From Planctomycetota bacterium (lineage in GTDB: Bacteria; Planctomycetota; UBA1135; GCA-002748355), in contig JACKHW010000011.1 in the NCBI GenBank assembly GCA_020638795.1, positions 1 through 64,000 on the forward strand: a stretch of DNA of 64,000 bases, given 5' to 3'. Made by a program: the position numbers and the translations under genes. Shown piece by piece: positions 60,967 to 64,000 of this stretch. Within the stretch, counting starts at the first letter, position 1, and every line of letters starts with the position of its first letter. The notes under the pieces were generated by a model, which saw only the letters and a list, made by a program, of their open reading frames with translations, had not been told where the DNA came from and did not search any database.

Positions 60967-61355
60967 GGGGCGATCCCCATGCGTGCCACAGCTTCCACGA
61001 CCGTCGTGCACGCGCGCGGCGCGGCGAGCACGCGAGGTCCCTCGCTCGAGCGCAGGTCCTCGAGCGATCGGCGCGCGTCGTTACGCGCGCGCGGGAGCGA
61101 CGAGTCACAATGGGTCACGGATCGTCCTCGCTGTGGATGCGGCGTGCCCGATCGCACCGACGAACCAGTAGATGTCGAGGCGTGTCGAACCAGGAAGCGC
61201 AGCTCGTTCATCGGGCGCGGGCGTCCCTCGACACCCACCGCGACGCTAGCAAGCCCCGGGATCTTCGGCAAGCCACTCGACGACCCAGGATGATCGCGGC
61301 GCTCGCAACTGCGGTCCCGCAGAGGCGATGTCGGCCACTCTGTTACGATTCGCGC
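60967..61355. other. 389-base divergent gap with a perfect hairpin
   Basis: No gene seen. GCGCGCGT (61071-61078), loop CGTT, ACGCGCGC (61083-61090) form an 8-base-pair stem. A TACGAT element lies at the right end (61344-61349). If the ICMT-like protein starts at 61011, the gap shrinks to about 345 bases. Confidence 0.45.
61344..61349 (+). promoter_or_regulatory. -10-like element TACGAT, leaderless start
   Basis: TGTTACGAT (also an extended -10 form), then 6 bases, then ATG 61356. Confidence 0.45.
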
Positions 61356-63194
61356 ATGCAGCATCATCGCGGCAGTGTCCTCACCTTCGTGACGGCGATC
61401 ACTTGCTTGACATCTCCTGCCTGTACAGGCGGAGGCAGCAGGTCGCCGTCGCTGATCCAAGAAGTGACGGTCCGCGTCGACGTGGCACCCGAGTCCTCGT
61501 TCAATCGCATCTATATCGATTCCTCGGAACTCGTGCGGATCGCGATCTACACGAAGGATGCCGGGGGACGACTCCTGTTCGCCGCTTCGCAGATCGAATT
61601 GGCTTCGTTGCTGATCGGCCCTGGCGGCGCACGGTTCACATCGCACGAATGGATCGATCTCGACTCGGACGGTGAGAGTGAGTTCGTGGGCAGCGTCCGC
61701 GCTTCGGACCTCGGACTCGAGACCGGTTCGTCGGCCGTGACCATCGAAGGCAGAGCCCCCGGTGTTCGCTTCCGTGGCAACGATGTCGTACTGGCCACAC
61801 GTAGTCCCGCCTCACCAGCTCGCGTGACGGCCTACTTCTCGAACACCGATCCGAACCTCGCTCGCGTCGAACTCCCCGCGCAGAACGGTGCACTCGCGCT
61901 GCTCGGCAACCGAGACGTGCACGGACACCCGGCGATGTTCACGTCAGTCCGACACCTGGACCGCACGTCGGGCCAGATCGTCGATGTTCGACTCGACCCA
62001 GCGACGGGCGTTCCCGAGCACGTGAGTTTCGGCAATCTCGCAACCGCCGAGCTCCGCTACGTGAGCGCGGCCGAGTTCGAATGGACCGTCCGTGCACCGG
62101 GCCTGGCAGCCCACACGATTCGCGGTCCGCGAGGGCTTCGACCGGTCGCGAACCAGACGCAGCCGATCGACCCTCCCGGGCCTCGAGGAAGCACGCCGTT
62201 GATCGTGGACGTCACCGCGGACATCAGGCTCCGATGCAGTCGATATTTCAGTCCACGTCGCGTACCGCTCGACGACGCGACAGTCGTCGTCTCCGCCAGC
62301 GGGATCGGCGGGAAGGAACTTGCCGCGTATCGAGGGCGCAGCCTCGGAGAAGGGAAGTATCAGGTCGATATTCCGAACGACCGTCGAGACTACGAAGATC
62401 TGCAACGAGAGTTGGAGGCGTTTTGCAAAGCGCTCGGCGCGACGACGCGTGCGCTCTGCGAAGGCTCGAGTGGTTTCGGGAGCCTCGAATGGACGGTCTT
62501 GTGCGCCGGAGCGCTCACCATTCCCGTGGTCGGCCCCGAGCTCCTCGTGTTCTGCACGATCTTGACGACCGGTTGGCAGCTCTACTGTGCGATGGACTTC
62601 GACCTCGATCTCTGTCCATACATTCAGGATGTCGTCGATCTTGCCGAGATGTGGAAGAACGGCAGTTCGATTCACGTGCACGTCGCGATTCCCCCCAAAG
62701 ATCTCGGTTGGACCCAGTACCCGAAGTCCCCGCAGCGTCGCGTCGGCCCGACCTTCGTTCGACCCAATCAAGGGATCGATCCCGTTCTCGTGCGCTTCAC
62801 GACCGAGGAGGTCGCGCACGTCTACGAGTATCAAGGCGGCTTCCACAACGATTGGTGGCCGAAGGACTACGTCGACCAGTTCAACATCCCGTGGCAGTCG
62901 TATCCACATTGCCCGAAGACAGACTTGCCAGCCGACATGGAAGTCGTCGTCCTGCCGAGCGGCTACGTCTTCGGCAACGTGTCGTTCTTCAACACCTTCG
63001 TGCGCGGTATCTATCGGGCTTTCTACAACTGGTTCGAAGGTCAACTCGTCGGCGGACGTGTTCGTGGACCCTATGCCTACAGTCAGCAACCGATCGTCGT
63101 CGACTTCGACGACGCGCACATCAGCGGACGCGGCGAGCCGAACTCCACATCGGGCGGTTGGACCTTCGTTGGCACGCGCGTGTCGAGCAAGTGA
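61356..63194 (+). CDS. Large lipoprotein of unknown function
   Basis: A protein of 612 residues. The signal VLTFVTAITCLTSPAC ends in a probable lipobox. Residues about 35-150 form a beta-rich domain with a possible calcium loop (DLDSDGESEF). The middle contains a domain (about 270-340) introduced by PLIVDVTADIRLRC, then a cysteine-rich hydrophobic segment (about 375-430; LEWTVLCAGALTIPVVGPEL, then LVFCTILTTGWQLYCAMDFD) that looks like a helical hairpin entering or crossing a membrane. The C-terminal 180 residues are aromatic-rich (YQGGFHNDWWPKDYVDQFN). No family is recognised. The start is supported by the signal and the -10 element. Confidence 0.72.
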   Translation: MQHHRGSVLTFVTAITCLTSPACTGGGSRSPSLIQEVTVRVDVAPESSFNRIYIDSSELVRIAIYTKDAGGRLLFAASQIELASLLIGPGGARFTSHEWIDLDSDGESEFVGSVRASDLGLETGSSAVTIEGRAPGVRFRGNDVVLATRSPASPARVTAYFSNTDPNLARVELPAQNGALALLGNRDVHGHPAMFTSVRHLDRTSGQIVDVRLDPATGVPEHVSFGNLATAELRYVSAAEFEWTVRAPGLAAHTIRGPRGLRPVANQTQPIDPPGPRGSTPLIVDVTADIRLRCSRYFSPRRVPLDDATVVVSASGIGGKELAAYRGRSLGEGKYQVDIPNDRRDYEDLQRELEAFCKALGATTRALCEGSSGFGSLEWTVLCAGALTIPVVGPELLVFCTILTTGWQLYCAMDFDLDLCPYIQDVVDLAEMWKNGSSIHVHVAIPPKDLGWTQYPKSPQRRVGPTFVRPNQGIDPVLVRFTTEEVAHVYEYQGGFHNDWWPKDYVDQFNIPWQSYPHCPKTDLPADMEVVVLPSGYVFGNVSFFNTFVRGIYRAFYNWFEGQLVGGRVRGPYAYSQQPIVVDFDDAHISGRGEPNSTSGGWTFVGTRVSSK

Positions 63195-63255
63195 CTCGTA
63201 ACAACGCCTGCATGCCGATTTCGGTGACGACAACACACTGAGGCGCACCGACCCG

Positions 63256-64000
<745 letters not shown>

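Overview
The window is high-GC DNA from a diderm bacterium, most likely a deep-branching planctomycete (Planctomycetota). The main reasons are the adjacent DUF1552 and DUF1592-type cytochrome genes, which are a planctomycete hallmark, and the large set of secreted proteins that share one C-terminal domain. LpxD (lipid A synthesis), a type II secretion operon and a beta-barrel protein indicate an outer membrane. No rRNA, tRNA, CRISPR array, insertion sequence or phage gene was seen. Coding density is high, and most long antisense reading frames are shadows created by the GC-rich third codon positions.

Layout. 1-3.8 kb: a cut-off histidine kinase, a Sua5/YwlE-type fusion overlapping an RluA-family pseudouridine synthase, and lpxD. 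3.9-9.5 kb: a beta-helix lipoprotein and a membrane spermidine-synthase-like protein. 9.66-18.1 kb: a compact type II secretion operon, gspD-E-F-G-H-I-J. 18.1-25.9 kb: aspS, two translationally coupled multi-pass GT-C-like proteins, and a dynamin-like GTPase. 26.1-34.7 kb: large secreted proteins (a DUF6259-like protein, an ELWxTDGTxAGT repeat protein, a serine hydrolase) and a frameshifted gene. 34.7-38.2 kb: a stress cluster made of a BlaI repressor, an M56 sensor protease with five C-terminal repeats, Hsp20 and a BCAM0308-like zinc-ribbon protein. 38.3-46.3 kb: more secreted and outer-membrane proteins and a TPR/2OG-oxygenase-like protein. 46.6-50.8 kb: a tightly packed three-gene unit of unrecognised function. 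51.7-56.0 kb: the DUF1552/DUF1592 pair. 56.1-63.2 kb: a second ELWxTDGT protein, an alpha/beta hydrolase, a stand-alone copy of the shared domain, a methyltransferase-like membrane protein and a lipoprotein. 63.3 kb to the edge: a Ser/Thr kinase running off the window.

How it fits together. The secretion operon lies near many genes for proteins with signal peptides, and seven or eight of those end in a related domain of about 110-135 residues; they may be its cargo, although that is inference. Promoters show a recurring -10-like element (about GCTANNNT). In at least six genes it lies only 6-9 bases before the ATG, which suggests leaderless mRNAs. Other genes carry the same element further upstream, followed by a GGAGG-type ribosome site. 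The clearest regulatory case is the blaI promoter, where a textbook -35/-10 pair is covered by two concentric inverted repeats.
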